DNA from: Planctomycetaceae bacterium
GTDB lineage: Bacteria; Planctomycetota; Planctomycetia; Pirellulales; Pirellulaceae
NCBI GenBank assembly: GCA_020638995.1
Contig: JACKHM010000002.1
Span: 2,318,347-2,382,346 of the forward strand
Direction: 5' to 3'
Length of the DNA stretch: 64,000 nt
Shown piece after piece: positions 1 through 9,318 of this stretch. Below the pieces are notes generated by a model, which did not search any database, had not been told where the DNA came from, and saw nothing but the letters and a program-made list of their open reading frames with translations. The translations under genes were made by a program, and so were the position numbers. Each line of letters opens with the position of its first letter. The first letter of the stretch is position 1.

Positions 1-2
1 AA

Positions 3-1061
3 CATGAAGCAACCGATCATCGTCGCCAGCAGGCACGCGAGCAGGGACAAGTTGCGAAGAGCCAAGACTTAGCATCGGCGGCGTTGTTGCTGGCCGCTGT
101 CGGAGGCTTGATGCTGTGGGGTGACAATGTCACGAACTTACTGGCAAACTTGATGCGCAGCCATCTGAGTGGCGATGTGCAATTGCAGTTGGATCGCGAT
201 ACCTTCACAACGCACTCTTACGACACACTGATGGCAGTCGGTATGGCCATGCTACCGCTGCTGGGTCTCTTGGCGTTCGTCGCGATCGCCGCCAACGTGG
301 GGCAAGTCGGATTCCTGTTTCTTCCGGACAAGCTGGCAGTCGACATCAATCGGCTCAATCCATTGCAAGGTCTGACACGCATCTTCTCGATTGCTAACGC
401 CGCGAAACTTGGATTCGGCATCTTCAAGATCGTGATTGTGGCGGCCATTGCCGGTTGGTCCGTCTGGGGTGAGCTCGATCAAATCCTGCGACTTGGCGGT
501 CTGGAGGTCGGCGAGATTGCCGCGTACATATTCAAGATTTCACTCGGCACCTGCTTTAAGATCGGGCTGGCACTCTTCGTTTTGGCAATCATCGACTATG
601 TCTTTCAGCGTTGGAAGCAAGAGCAGGATCTTCGCATGACGACACAGGAAGTTCGCGAAGAAATGAAGACCATGCAAGGCGATCCCCAAATCCAGGCTCG
701 CCGTCGTGCTGTTCAACGACAGCTGGTGCTCAACCGCATCGGCAGCTCCGTCCCCAAAGCAGACGTCGTCGTCACCAACCCGACCGAACTGGCGATTGCG
801 ATTCGCTACGATCATGAGACGATGGATGCACCCGTCGTCCAAGCCAAGGGGGCAGGGGTAGTCGCCCAACGCATTCGTCGTATCGCCTTGGAAAATAATA
901 TTCCGGTCGTCGAGCGAAAAGAGTTGGCGCGGGCCCTCTACAAGCACGTCGAAATCGGCAAACCGGTTCCGTCGGGGCAGTACGCTGCCATGGCCGAAGT
1001 GTTGCGTTATGTGTACCAATTGAAGGGCAAAAAGCTGCCAACAGCTGTAAAAGCAGGTTAG
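3..1061 (+). CDS. flhB: Flagellar export switch protein FlhB, 5' end outside window
   Basis: FlhB is the inner-membrane component of the flagellar type III export gate that switches substrate from rod/hook to filament. The frame is open from position 3 and its first residues (AREQGQVAKSQDLA) match the conserved cytoplasmic N-terminus, so the true start lies upstream. Hydrophobic segments follow, then the cytoplasmic domain with the ADVVVTNPTE cleavage region and the conserved KGAG, ENNIP and RALYKHVEIG blocks. The usual NPTH is NPTE here (777-788): the Asn-Pro bond that self-cleaves is kept but the His is replaced by Glu. The next flagellar gene on the strand is flhA at 7198, after four unrelated genes. 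Confidence 0.93.
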   Translation, partial: HEATDHRRQQAREQGQVAKSQDLASAALLLAAVGGLMLWGDNVTNLLANLMRSHLSGDVQLQLDRDTFTTHSYDTLMAVGMAMLPLLGLLAFVAIAANVGQVGFLFLPDKLAVDINRLNPLQGLTRIFSIANAAKLGFGIFKIVIVAAIAGWSVWGELDQILRLGGLEVGEIAAYIFKISLGTCFKIGLALFVLAIIDYVFQRWKQEQDLRMTTQEVREEMKTMQGDPQIQARRRAVQRQLVLNRIGSSVPKADVVVTNPTELAIAIRYDHETMDAPVVQAKGAGVVAQRIRRIALENNIPVVERKELARALYKHVEIGKPVPSGQYAAMAEVLRYVYQLKGKKLPTAVKAG

Positions 1062-1224
1062 TGTCTCAGCGCACCGACGTCCCCAAAAACTCCCGGCGCA
1101 TCCTCGCCTGAAGTCTCAACCCACCCGCCGATCGTCACTTCCCGTCACGCCGGCCTCAGGCCATAATGCGGTGTGCCGCCTGCCGACGCCACCCTCCGTT
1201 CCTCACCCTGATGGAATCTGCTAA

Positions 1225-2499
1225 ATGACGCGTTTCATGCAGCGTCGTACCTTTCTCAAAGCCGCTGGAATCTCCATCGCGTTACCGACTCTGGAGTCGC
1301 TGCCCCATACTGTCGGTGCCGCGGAAACACAGACTCCACAACGCATGGTGTGCATCGGCAATGAATTCGGAATGTACCCCGGCGCGTTCTGGCCTGAGAA
1401 GCACGGTGCGGACTACGAGTTGTCGCAACTCCTGCAACCATTAAAAGAACATCGCAAAGACTTCACTTTGTTCTCGCATCTCGATCACGGAGTGAAAGGC
1501 GGGCACTTTGCCGTTCACACATTTTTGACCGGTGTGAAGTCGACTGAAGCAAAGGGCATGCCCGAGGGCGGCATCAGCGTTGACCAGCGGGCCGCCGAGT
1601 TTGTTGGTTCCCGAACACGCTTTCCGTCGTTGACGATCGGTTCCGAGGACGGGCTTCACGGCGGTTGCATGATGAGCTGGACGCGGACGGGCACGCGAAT
1701 CCCGCCGATTCCTGGGCCACGCGAATTGTTTCGGGCCCTGTTCGTAGAAAGTAATGCCGAGGCCAAGCGACAAGCAGCGGATCGCATTGAACTTCAGGGC
1801 TCGATCCTCGATGCCGTGCTCGGTGACGCGAACGCGTTGAAACGCCGGTTGAACTCCTCCGACCGAGCGAAACTGGACGAGTACCTGTCGTCGGTGCGTG
1901 ACGTTGAACTTAAGCTTGAACTCGATCGACACTGGCAGAACATCGCAAAGCCAACGGCGCCGATTCACGAACCGGAAAACGAAGGGCTGACACGCGACTT
2001 GCCGAAGATCTATGACCTCATCGCGTTGGCCTTGCAATCCGATTCGACACGTGTTGCCACAGTGGAGATCGGCGGATCATTTGCGGCCTCCGATCTGGGC
2101 ATTCGCAAGGGCTATCATGGTTTGTCGCATCATGGACAACTGCAAGAAAACCTCGATCTGCTCGTACAGATCGAGCTTTATCAGATCGAACAGTTCGCGA
2201 GGTTTTTATCCAAGTTGCGTTCCCTTCGTGAAACGAACAGTGACAAGACGCTGCTCGACAGTACGATGGTGCTGCTCGGAAGCGGTATGGGCAACGCAAA
2301 CTCACATACCAACCACGACTTGCCGATCATTCTCGCTGGCGGCGGTTTCAAGCACGGCGAGCATAAGCAGTATCCGCAGGAGAACCGCCAACGCGTGCCG
2401 CTCTGCAATTTGTACGTCTCGATGCTCCAACGCTTTGGCGTCGAGACGGAACAGTTCAGCACCAGCACGGGCACACTAACGGGCTTGGAGTTGGCGTAA
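1225..2499 (+). CDS. DUF1552 family exported protein (Tat signal)
   Basis: A 424-residue protein of the planctomycete-rich DUF1552 family. The N-terminus carries a twin-arginine-like signal (RRTFLKAAG followed by a hydrophobic stretch), so export in folded form is likely. Family features visible are the early GMYPGAFWP block, the SVDQRAAE block, and the C-terminal MVLLGSGMGNANSH and LPIILAGGGF blocks, which resemble the alkaline-phosphatase-like fold of the related DUF1501 family. A second ATG at 1237 directly precedes the RR motif and is an alternative start. It ends 2 bases before the DUF1592 gene, the usual pairing in planctomycetes. The biochemical role of the pair is not known; polymer breakdown is often guessed. 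Confidence 0.88.
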   Translation: MTRFMQRRTFLKAAGISIALPTLESLPHTVGAAETQTPQRMVCIGNEFGMYPGAFWPEKHGADYELSQLLQPLKEHRKDFTLFSHLDHGVKGGHFAVHTFLTGVKSTEAKGMPEGGISVDQRAAEFVGSRTRFPSLTIGSEDGLHGGCMMSWTRTGTRIPPIPGPRELFRALFVESNAEAKRQAADRIELQGSILDAVLGDANALKRRLNSSDRAKLDEYLSSVRDVELKLELDRHWQNIAKPTAPIHEPENEGLTRDLPKIYDLIALALQSDSTRVATVEIGGSFAASDLGIRKGYHGLSHHGQLQENLDLLVQIELYQIEQFARFLSKLRSLRETNSDKTLLDSTMVLLGSGMGNANSHTNHDLPIILAGGGFKHGEHKQYPQENRQRVPLCNLYVSMLQRFGVETEQFSTSTGTLTGLELA

Positions 2500-2501
2500 C
2501 G

Positions 2502-5033
2502 ATGACCAACGACATGCTCCGCGCGAGCCGCCCATTTTTGGCGACGATATTCTTGTTTTCGGGTCTGTGCGCTATAGCGGATGAAGTTCCGACGAAGTCC
2601 GCCTCTACGGGTTCCAAAAGCGATCCTGCTAGTTTCGAAAGCACTGTACGACCATTTCTGAAATCATACTGCACGAAATGCCATGGAGCGGACCAACAGA
2701 AAGGCGAGCGGCGATTTGATCAATTGCCGCCACAGATTCACAGCGACAATACACTTGTCGATTTCCAAGACATCCTGGATCAGTTGAATCTTGCTGAGAT
2801 GCCGCCACAAGACGCTCGCCAACCACCAACGGAAGAGAGCAGGGCGGCAATCGACTGGCTCACCCAACAGATCGCGGGTTACCACGAGGCGCGTCAAACG
2901 ACAGACGGGGAAACGATTCTGCGGCGACTTAATGCACGCGAATATCGCAACACCGTTCGCGACTTACTGCGTTTGAATATGACGATGTTCGATCCAACGG
3001 CGAGTTTCCCGCGCGATCAAACGACCGAACATCTTGACAACGTCGGCGAGACGCTCGTCACGTCGGGATATCTGCTCGCTAAGTACTTGAGTGCGGCCGA
3101 CCATGTTGTCAGCAAGGCAATGACGCCCGCGACTCTGCCAGAAGCCCGAACTTGGACATTTCGAGATCGCTTTAGACAGCAACCCGAAATCGATCAAGTA
3201 CACGGCCGGACAAATGGCTTCAGCCATATCACGTTGTACGACGTCGTCGGAGCCGACAAACCAGAAGGTGCCTATGGCCCGATCTTGGCATTCAAAGAGG
3301 GCGTCCCCTACGACGGAATCTATGAACTTCGGATCAAGGCCGAGGCGGTCAACCGCTTGCATCCCTACGATCCGAAGTTTCTTGGTACGGACCCGGCAGA
3401 ACCACTTCGACTGGGCATCGTCGCTGGAAACTACTTAGCGGGCCCTTTGCACAAACCGCAGCCCATTGAGCCATTACTGGCTGAACTCGACTTGGCGGAC
3501 GAATCAAAATGGTACACCGTGCGTGTATGGCTTGATGCCGGCTACACACCTCGATTCACGTTCCGCAACGGTTTGATGGATGTTCGCAGTCTGTGGAGCC
3601 AGCTTTTGAAGAAGTACGACGACCAGTTTCCGCCGCGAAAGGACTCCGGCATCGTCGAAGCGAGATTCAATGCGATCAAGTACGGCAAGCTGCCTCAAAT
3701 CCACATTCACGAGATTGAAATTGAAGGTCCGTTCTATGAGGCTTGGCCGACCGATAGCCAGCGCGCCGTGCTTGGGAACGATTGGGGAGATGTCCAGAAA
3801 TCCGGAGTGCTTTCCGAACAGGTCATGCGAGAGCACTTGACGACGTTCGCATCGCGCGCGTACCGCCGGCCCGCAGCATCTCACGAGGTCGATCGGATCA
3901 TGCAGGTCGTCAAGTCGCGACTCGACGCAGGACGAACTCCATTAGAGGCCTATACCGATGGCTTGAAAACAGTGCTGTGTTCCCCGAATTTTCTGTTTCT
4001 CGAAGGGCGTGGCTCGGTTGGCGAACCGCTCTCGCAATACGCCTTGGCTTCGAGGCTGTCGTATTTCCTGTGGTCGTCGATGCCTGACGACGAACTCCGC
4101 GGGTTGGCGGCCCGCGATAAACTCCAAGAACCAGAAGTATTACGATCTCAAGTCGAACGGATGCTCGATGATCCGAAGTCCGCGGCATTTGTCGAGGGTT
4201 TCTTGGACAGCTGGCTCACCCTACGAGACTTAGGGTCTTCACCGCCAGATCGGAGCAAATTCGAAGAGTTTTACCATTACGATCTGGGGCAGGCGATGCG
4301 AGAAGAGACGCGATTGTTTACGCGCTACTTGCTCGACAACAACTTGAGTATCGTCAACTTTCTCGATTCCGATTTTACTTTCGTCAACAAACGACTCGCC
4401 GAGCTTTATGACTGCGAGCTACCTCAGGGAAGTGGGTTTGAACGTGTCTCGCTCACCGATGGTCGCCGCGGCGGGTTGCTGGGACAGTCCAGTGTATTGA
4501 CTGTGACAGCCAACGGAATTGACACCTCGCCCGTGGTTCGCGGCGTTTGGCTGCTCGAGAACATACTTGGCACTCCACCCGCGCCGCCTCCTCCCAATGT
4601 CGAACCGCTTGACCCCGATATTCGCGGAGCGAAGACAATTCGTGACCAACTGAGCAAGCATCGGGATGTCGCCAGTTGTTACGATTGCCATCGCAAGATC
4701 GATCCGCTGGGATTTGCTTTGGAGAATTTCGATCCCATCGGAGCTTGGCGCGAGACATACGGGCGAAGTACTAAGATCGACTCGTCCGGGGAACTTCCCA
4801 ACGGCAAAGCTTTTGTCAACGTCGAAGGTCTGAAGACAATTCTTGTTGATCAGCGCAGCCAATTCGCGAAGGCGCTCACCATAAAGATGATGGCCTATGC
4901 GACTGGCCGGCGCACCACACTCGCCGATCGTCCCCACATCGACGCAATCGTCACGCAGTCAGAGGCAAACGGCAACGGCTTTCGCGATCTAGTGACGAGC
5001 ATCGTGCTAAGCGAACCATTTTGCTCACCTTAG
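2502..5033 (+). CDS. DUF1592/DUF1588/DUF1585 planctomycete giant cytochrome-like protein
   Basis: An 843-residue exported protein with a hydrophobic N-terminal signal. The order seen is an N-terminal cytochrome-like domain with a haem-binding CTKCHG motif near residue 58, a DUF1587 region (LNAREYRNTVRDLL), a central carbohydrate-binding-like insert, DUF1595/DUF1592 (SRLSYFLWSSMPDDELR), DUF1588 with the GGLLGQSSVLTVTANG block, a second CYDCHRK motif near residue 727 and C-terminal DUF1585 (MMAYATGRR). This is the standard family arrangement and length. Spacing of two bases to the DUF1552 gene implies translational coupling. A periplasmic electron-transfer or oxidative role is inferred from the CxxCH motifs only. 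Confidence 0.9.
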   Translation: MTNDMLRASRPFLATIFLFSGLCAIADEVPTKSASTGSKSDPASFESTVRPFLKSYCTKCHGADQQKGERRFDQLPPQIHSDNTLVDFQDILDQLNLAEMPPQDARQPPTEESRAAIDWLTQQIAGYHEARQTTDGETILRRLNAREYRNTVRDLLRLNMTMFDPTASFPRDQTTEHLDNVGETLVTSGYLLAKYLSAADHVVSKAMTPATLPEARTWTFRDRFRQQPEIDQVHGRTNGFSHITLYDVVGADKPEGAYGPILAFKEGVPYDGIYELRIKAEAVNRLHPYDPKFLGTDPAEPLRLGIVAGNYLAGPLHKPQPIEPLLAELDLADESKWYTVRVWLDAGYTPRFTFRNGLMDVRSLWSQLLKKYDDQFPPRKDSGIVEARFNAIKYGKLPQIHIHEIEIEGPFYEAWPTDSQRAVLGNDWGDVQKSGVLSEQVMREHLTTFASRAYRRPAASHEVDRIMQVVKSRLDAGRTPLEAYTDGLKTVLCSPNFLFLEGRGSVGEPLSQYALASRLSYFLWSSMPDDELRGLAARDKLQEPEVLRSQVERMLDDPKSAAFVEGFLDSWLTLRDLGSSPPDRSKFEEFYHYDLGQAMREETRLFTRYLLDNNLSIVNFLDSDFTFVNKRLAELYDCELPQGSGFERVSLTDGRRGGLLGQSSVLTVTANGIDTSPVVRGVWLLENILGTPPAPPPPNVEPLDPDIRGAKTIRDQLSKHRDVASCYDCHRKIDPLGFALENFDPIGAWRETYGRSTKIDSSGELPNGKAFVNVEGLKTILVDQRSQFAKALTIKMMAYATGRRTTLADRPHIDAIVTQSEANGNGFRDLVTSIVLSEPFCSP

Positions 5034-5051
5034 GCGAATGCACATCCCGAG

Positions 5052-5504
5052 CTAGTCGCCGCGATTTGAAATTCGAGCCATATATAGCCGTTGAACTTCG
5101 CGCATGCAGCATTGCCCGTCGGCGGCCAAGACTCGACAGTTTGCCTCGCCCGATTTGGATTTTTCCAAAAGGCCGCGAATGCGAGTCGGCACGCCATCCT
5201 CAACATCGGCCTCAAACTCTTCCATCGTGAATTGGAAACACGGGCAGATCGGTGCGCCGGCATCTTTCGGATAGATCGGTGATTGGAGTTCGTCGACCGA
5301 TACGCGGCTCTCGAACAGGTCGAAGTAGGCGATCTCGCATCGCGCAAACCCGCAGAACCAAGCTGTATCACCCAGCCGTGAGCGGCGTTCCGGTTGCACA
5401 TGGTGATCGAGTGTCTCTTCCCCAACTCTCGTCCCCAGTGAACCGCACTCCGGACAATACGCCTTACCGTCGAACTCTGGCTCACGAACGAATGCCTTGT
5501 TCAT
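5052..5504 (-). CDS. CopZ-like zinc/iron-sulfur binding domain protein
   Basis: A 150-residue soluble protein resembling the Zn/[2Fe-2S] N-terminal domain of CopZ-type copper chaperones and BFD-like proteins. Cysteine groups are CPECG near residue 18, CGFARC near 51, CPCF near 87, then an isolated Cys at 123 and a CC pair at 132. The TLDHHV and EIAYF segments fit the family. I chose ATG 5504 because the family homology begins there; the open frame extends further upstream without similarity. It converges with the DUF1592 gene and diverges from the DUF1570 gene. No copper ATPase or other partner is visible nearby. The extra C-terminal cysteines are unusual but may simply be lineage-specific. 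Confidence 0.72.
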   Translation of the reverse strand: MNKAFVREPEFDGKAYCPECGSLGTRVGEETLDHHVQPERRSRLGDTAWFCGFARCEIAYFDLFESRVSVDELQSPIYPKDAGAPICPCFQFTMEEFEADVEDGVPTRIRGLLEKSKSGEANCRVLAADGQCCMREVQRLYMARISNRGD

Positions 5505-5649
5505 ATGAGTGACTCGTGGGTTGTGCAACTCGAAGGGGCTACGCGGCTCGAAACAAAGGATGTCGGAATAATTGTACCGTTGCTGGCCGAATGCCGTAGA
5601 AGGGCGCATATTGTACCTTGTTGAATCGCGGAAGTTAGCTGAAACGCAT

Positions 5650-7062
5650 ATGTCTCGATACCTATCGCCGTCACAATTCTTCTTCCAAAGCACGCTGCTC
5701 TCGTTCAGTTGCCTTGCTGTTTGGGCGCAAGACTCCCGTCCAGGATTCACGACGTCCGGTCTGCAACTCGAAACCATGACCCTCAAAGACGGAACGGTTT
5801 ACGAAGGCGTGCTACAGTCGAAGACAAGTGAGGAAATTGAATTTGTCGAGATCTTCCTCCGTCCTGGAATGCCGATGAGTGCGACCGTTCGCGTGATCGC
5901 TCCTGGTCGCGTCCGGCATTACGCTCCGCTCCCAGAACGCGAACGGCAGCTATTGCAAACGCACGTTCATCGGCTTCGCCATCGCTTGGAGATCGAAGTT
6001 GGAAATCAACAGCAAGTACAGCTCGCTGCGGCGTCGGAAAACAGTCCTCACAACTGGGAGTACGTTGGTACTTGGTTCCAGTTGGCCAGCACGGCTGATG
6101 AAGAATCGACGCGACGCTGCATCGTCCGCATCGAACAAGCTTTTCGCGCATTCCGCCAACTGATCCCGCCAACCGCAACCTCCGATCGTCGCCTGCAAAT
6201 CGTGCTCTTCGGGTCAGTCGACGAGTACCAGACCACGTTGCGGACAATGGGTGTCGAAATAGAGAACCTTGCGTTCTATGCCGCTCGTGAAAAGACGATC
6301 TTCGCCGGTGCCGAGATCGTGAGCTATGCCGAGCGTCTTACAAGGATTCGGACCGCCCATCAGGAGCTGTTGCGCGACCTGGTTACTGAAGCGGAACAAG
6401 TTCGAATAAGCCTAAAGGACTATAGTGATAAACTTGCCAAACAGGGGCTTAGCCGCGAACAGATCAAGGAAGAGTTGTCTGTTCGAAACGCTGCCTGGAA
6501 CCGAGAGAAGCGGTTTCTGGAACGACGGATCAGCGAGACAGATCGAAGAAATGACGCAACATTCCGGGAAATAACCACCCAGATGTTCCGACGCCTGTAT
6601 CACGAGGCGTTTCATGCGTACTTGGATGGCTATGTCATGGCAGACAGGCCGGCAACTATCGACCGATGGTTGAATGAAGGATTGGCACAGATCTTTGAAA
6701 GCGGCCAGTTCGAAGGAGACACACTCCGTATCGACGCACCCAATTCCGTGGCGCTCGCTCACCTACAGCGCGATCTCGCTAGCACGAATCCGCTGTCGCT
6801 GTCAGAGCTTCTAATGTCATCCGACAAGGAGTTTCTTGCGGCTCATGCTCGCCCAGCCGCGACTCGGCACTATGCGTATGCATGGGGACTCGCCTACTAC
6901 CTAAGCATCGAGACGCAAGTCATCAATCGTGGTACGCTAGCAGAGCTCTCCAGTTCTCACCACAGCTCACCGCTCGAGCGTTTTCAGTCAGTCGTCGGAA
7001 AACCGCTCGACGAGTTCGAGCGCGAATGGCGCCGCGCCATGCTTGCGCTGCCACTTCGCTAG
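5650..7062 (+). CDS. DUF1570 family exported putative metallopeptidase
   Basis: A 470-residue protein from ATG 5650, chosen because it opens a hydrophobic signal ending near AVWAQ; an in-frame upstream start would put non-signal residues before it. After the signal comes a small beta-rich domain (TLKDGTVYEGVLQS) common at the N-terminus of planctomycete exported proteins, then a charged probable coiled coil (about residues 240-310) and a gluzincin-like site: HEAFHAYLDG supplies HExxH and WLNEGLAQIFE the third ligand Glu. DUF1570 is a family of unknown substrate. It sits inside an otherwise flagellar cluster, between flhB and flhA, with no obvious functional link. Confidence 0.82.
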   Translation: MSRYLSPSQFFFQSTLLSFSCLAVWAQDSRPGFTTSGLQLETMTLKDGTVYEGVLQSKTSEEIEFVEIFLRPGMPMSATVRVIAPGRVRHYAPLPERERQLLQTHVHRLRHRLEIEVGNQQQVQLAAASENSPHNWEYVGTWFQLASTADEESTRRCIVRIEQAFRAFRQLIPPTATSDRRLQIVLFGSVDEYQTTLRTMGVEIENLAFYAAREKTIFAGAEIVSYAERLTRIRTAHQELLRDLVTEAEQVRISLKDYSDKLAKQGLSREQIKEELSVRNAAWNREKRFLERRISETDRRNDATFREITTQMFRRLYHEAFHAYLDGYVMADRPATIDRWLNEGLAQIFESGQFEGDTLRIDAPNSVALAHLQRDLASTNPLSLSELLMSSDKEFLAAHARPAATRHYAYAWGLAYYLSIETQVINRGTLAELSSSHHSSPLERFQSVVGKPLDEFEREWRRAMLALPLR

Positions 7063-7197
7063 TCGCTGAGTCGAACACCAAACCGATCTGGACAATTGAC
7101 ACCGGTTTAAGTACCTTCCCGCCCTCTTCTCTGCGGTGATTCGCACCGCTGAATTGAACATTTCGTTCCCTACTAACTAAGTCTCAAACGGCTCACG

Positions 7198-9273
7198 ATG
7201 AATCGCCTCGCCGCCTGGAAAGACCTAATTCTTCCGGTCGGGATCATCACCAGTGTTCTGGTGATTCTGGTCCCGTTACCGCCTTCGGTCATGGACCTGC
7301 TGCTGGCCGTGAATATCACGGTTTCGGTCATCGTCTTGCTCACGACCGTTTATGTAAAAACGCCTCTGGAATTCAGCATCTTTCCTTCACTGCTACTGGC
7401 AACGACGCTCGCACGGCTTGTGCTGAACGTGGCCTCAACGCGTTTGATCCTGACACGTGCTGCGACCGACGACATGTACGCCGCCGGCGGAGTCATCAAG
7501 AGTTTCGGCGAGTTTGTTGCTGGTAACGACATCGTAGTCGGTCTAATCATTTTCGTGATTATCATCGTGATACAGTTCGTTGTGATTACGAAGGGTGCGA
7601 CTCGGATCAGCGAAGTCGCCGCCCGATTCGCCTTAGACGGCATGCCCGGTCGGCAGATGGCAATCGATGCGGATTTGAATGCGGGTGTCATCGACGAACA
7701 CGAAGCCCAATCGCGACGCAACGAGATCACCCAACAAGCCGACTTCTATGGGGCCATGGATGGTGCCAGCAAGTTCGTTCGAGGGGACGCCGTTGCCGGT
7801 ATCCTGATCACGCTGATCAATGTCGTTGGCGGCTTGATCATCGGTGTCGCGGAATACGGCATGACATTTACCAACGCAGGAAAACTGTTTACGCAACTCA
7901 CTATTGGCGATGGACTCGTCAGCCAAGTACCGGCCCTGCTCGTGTCACTCGCGGCCGCGTTATTGGTGACTCGCAGCACGCAAAGAATTAACCTACCTGT
8001 ACAGTTCCTCGAACAGATTTTCTCGCGACCACAGGCCTTGGTGGTTGCCGGTTCGTTTCTGGGCGTACTCATTTTTACGGGCTTACCCAAGCTTCCGCTG
8101 ATCGTGATCGCGGGCAGCTGCGCGATGCTGGCGATCCAACTGAGACGCAAGGAAGAAGCTCAAGCCAAGCGGGAAGTTGCCAGCAAACATGCGGCTTCTG
8201 AGCAGGCCAACAAGAAAGAAGAGCGAATCGAGGATTATCTGGCGATTGACCCCATGGAGATGGAGATCGGTGTCGGATTGATCCGGCTGGCAGATCCGAA
8301 TCGAGGTGGCGATCTACTTCCGCGAATCACGGGCGTCCGCCAAGCAGTTGCGAGTGAAATCGGAATCGTGCTGCCGAAAGTTCGCATTCGGGACAACATG
8401 CGTCTGGAAGAACGTACTTACCGCGTAAAAATCGCCAACAACACCGTTGCTGAAGGAATTGTGCATCCCGATCGGCTACTGGCGATGGAATCAGGGCTGA
8501 CCAGTGGAAAGATCGCGGGCGAAGAAACGCGCGACCCGGCCTTCCAGCAGCCGGCGGTATGGATCGACCCGGTCGTTCGCGAACGCGCAGAAATGCTCGG
8601 TTACACACCCGTGGAACCAGCCGCTGTACTGGCGACACACCTGAAGGAAGTCGTGCGACAACACGCCGACGAGTTACTCACTCGCGATGCGACGAAGAAG
8701 TTGCTGGACGAGCTCAAGACGACGTCGCCCGCCGTGGTCGACGAACTGATTCCGGGGTTAATGAAGATTGGCGACGTTCAACAAGTGCTGCATATGCTGC
8801 TCCGCGAACAAGTTTCGATACGTCAATTAGGTGTCATACTAGAAACACTTGGCGATTACGCAGGGCGGACCAAAGACCCTGTCTGGTTGACCGAGTATGT
8901 CCGCCATCGGTTGGCCCGCACGATATGCACTCGCTATCGCGACAACGAGAAGCGATTGTTCGTCATCACGCTCGACCCAGCCTTAGAGGATCGAATCGCT
9001 GCCGGAATAGAGCATAGTGAACGCGGACTGTTCATTCGCATGTCTCCGCCCGCCATCGAGAAGACGTGCGAGCTGATTGCCGACGAAGTGAAGCGTCTAA
9101 CACAAACGAGCCGTAAGCCCATCGTCCTTGTCAGCCCCCAGATTCGACCAGGACTTCGGCAGTTGACGTTAACAAATCTGCCGCACCTGATTGTCTTGAG
9201 CTACAACGAAATCACCCGCGACACCGTTATTGAATCAGTCGGCCTCGTGACCGACGCGGTACCTCGCAAGTAA
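7198..9273 (+). CDS. flhA: Flagellar biosynthesis protein FlhA
   Basis: The 691-residue length and arrangement fit FlhA, the largest subunit of the flagellar export gate. The N-terminal half has about eight hydrophobic segments and the conserved FHIPEP loop region (ISEVAARFALDGMPGRQMAIDADL is recognisable at about residues 137-160, with the R-x-x-E motif of that loop just after). The C-terminal cytoplasmic domain, which docks export chaperones, starts near residue 340 and contains MEIGVGLIRLAD, PKVRIRDNM and LREQVSIR. The ATG at 7198 begins directly at the family N-terminus. flhF follows after 45 bases, so flhA, flhF and the MinD-like gene likely form one transcript. Confidence 0.95.
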   Translation: MNRLAAWKDLILPVGIITSVLVILVPLPPSVMDLLLAVNITVSVIVLLTTVYVKTPLEFSIFPSLLLATTLARLVLNVASTRLILTRAATDDMYAAGGVIKSFGEFVAGNDIVVGLIIFVIIIVIQFVVITKGATRISEVAARFALDGMPGRQMAIDADLNAGVIDEHEAQSRRNEITQQADFYGAMDGASKFVRGDAVAGILITLINVVGGLIIGVAEYGMTFTNAGKLFTQLTIGDGLVSQVPALLVSLAAALLVTRSTQRINLPVQFLEQIFSRPQALVVAGSFLGVLIFTGLPKLPLIVIAGSCAMLAIQLRRKEEAQAKREVASKHAASEQANKKEERIEDYLAIDPMEMEIGVGLIRLADPNRGGDLLPRITGVRQAVASEIGIVLPKVRIRDNMRLEERTYRVKIANNTVAEGIVHPDRLLAMESGLTSGKIAGEETRDPAFQQPAVWIDPVVRERAEMLGYTPVEPAAVLATHLKEVVRQHADELLTRDATKKLLDELKTTSPAVVDELIPGLMKIGDVQQVLHMLLREQVSIRQLGVILETLGDYAGRTKDPVWLTEYVRHRLARTICTRYRDNEKRLFVITLDPALEDRIAAGIEHSERGLFIRMSPPAIEKTCELIADEVKRLTQTSRKPIVLVSPQIRPGLRQLTLTNLPHLIVLSYNEITRDTVIESVGLVTDAVPRK

Positions 9274-9318
9274 GAAATCGCTGACTCTATTTTATTAACA
9301 CGAAATCGGCATAACGAC

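Noticed and set aside
540..1019. Long open frame opposite flhB
   Set aside because: It is a shadow of the flhB coding strand with no family resemblance.
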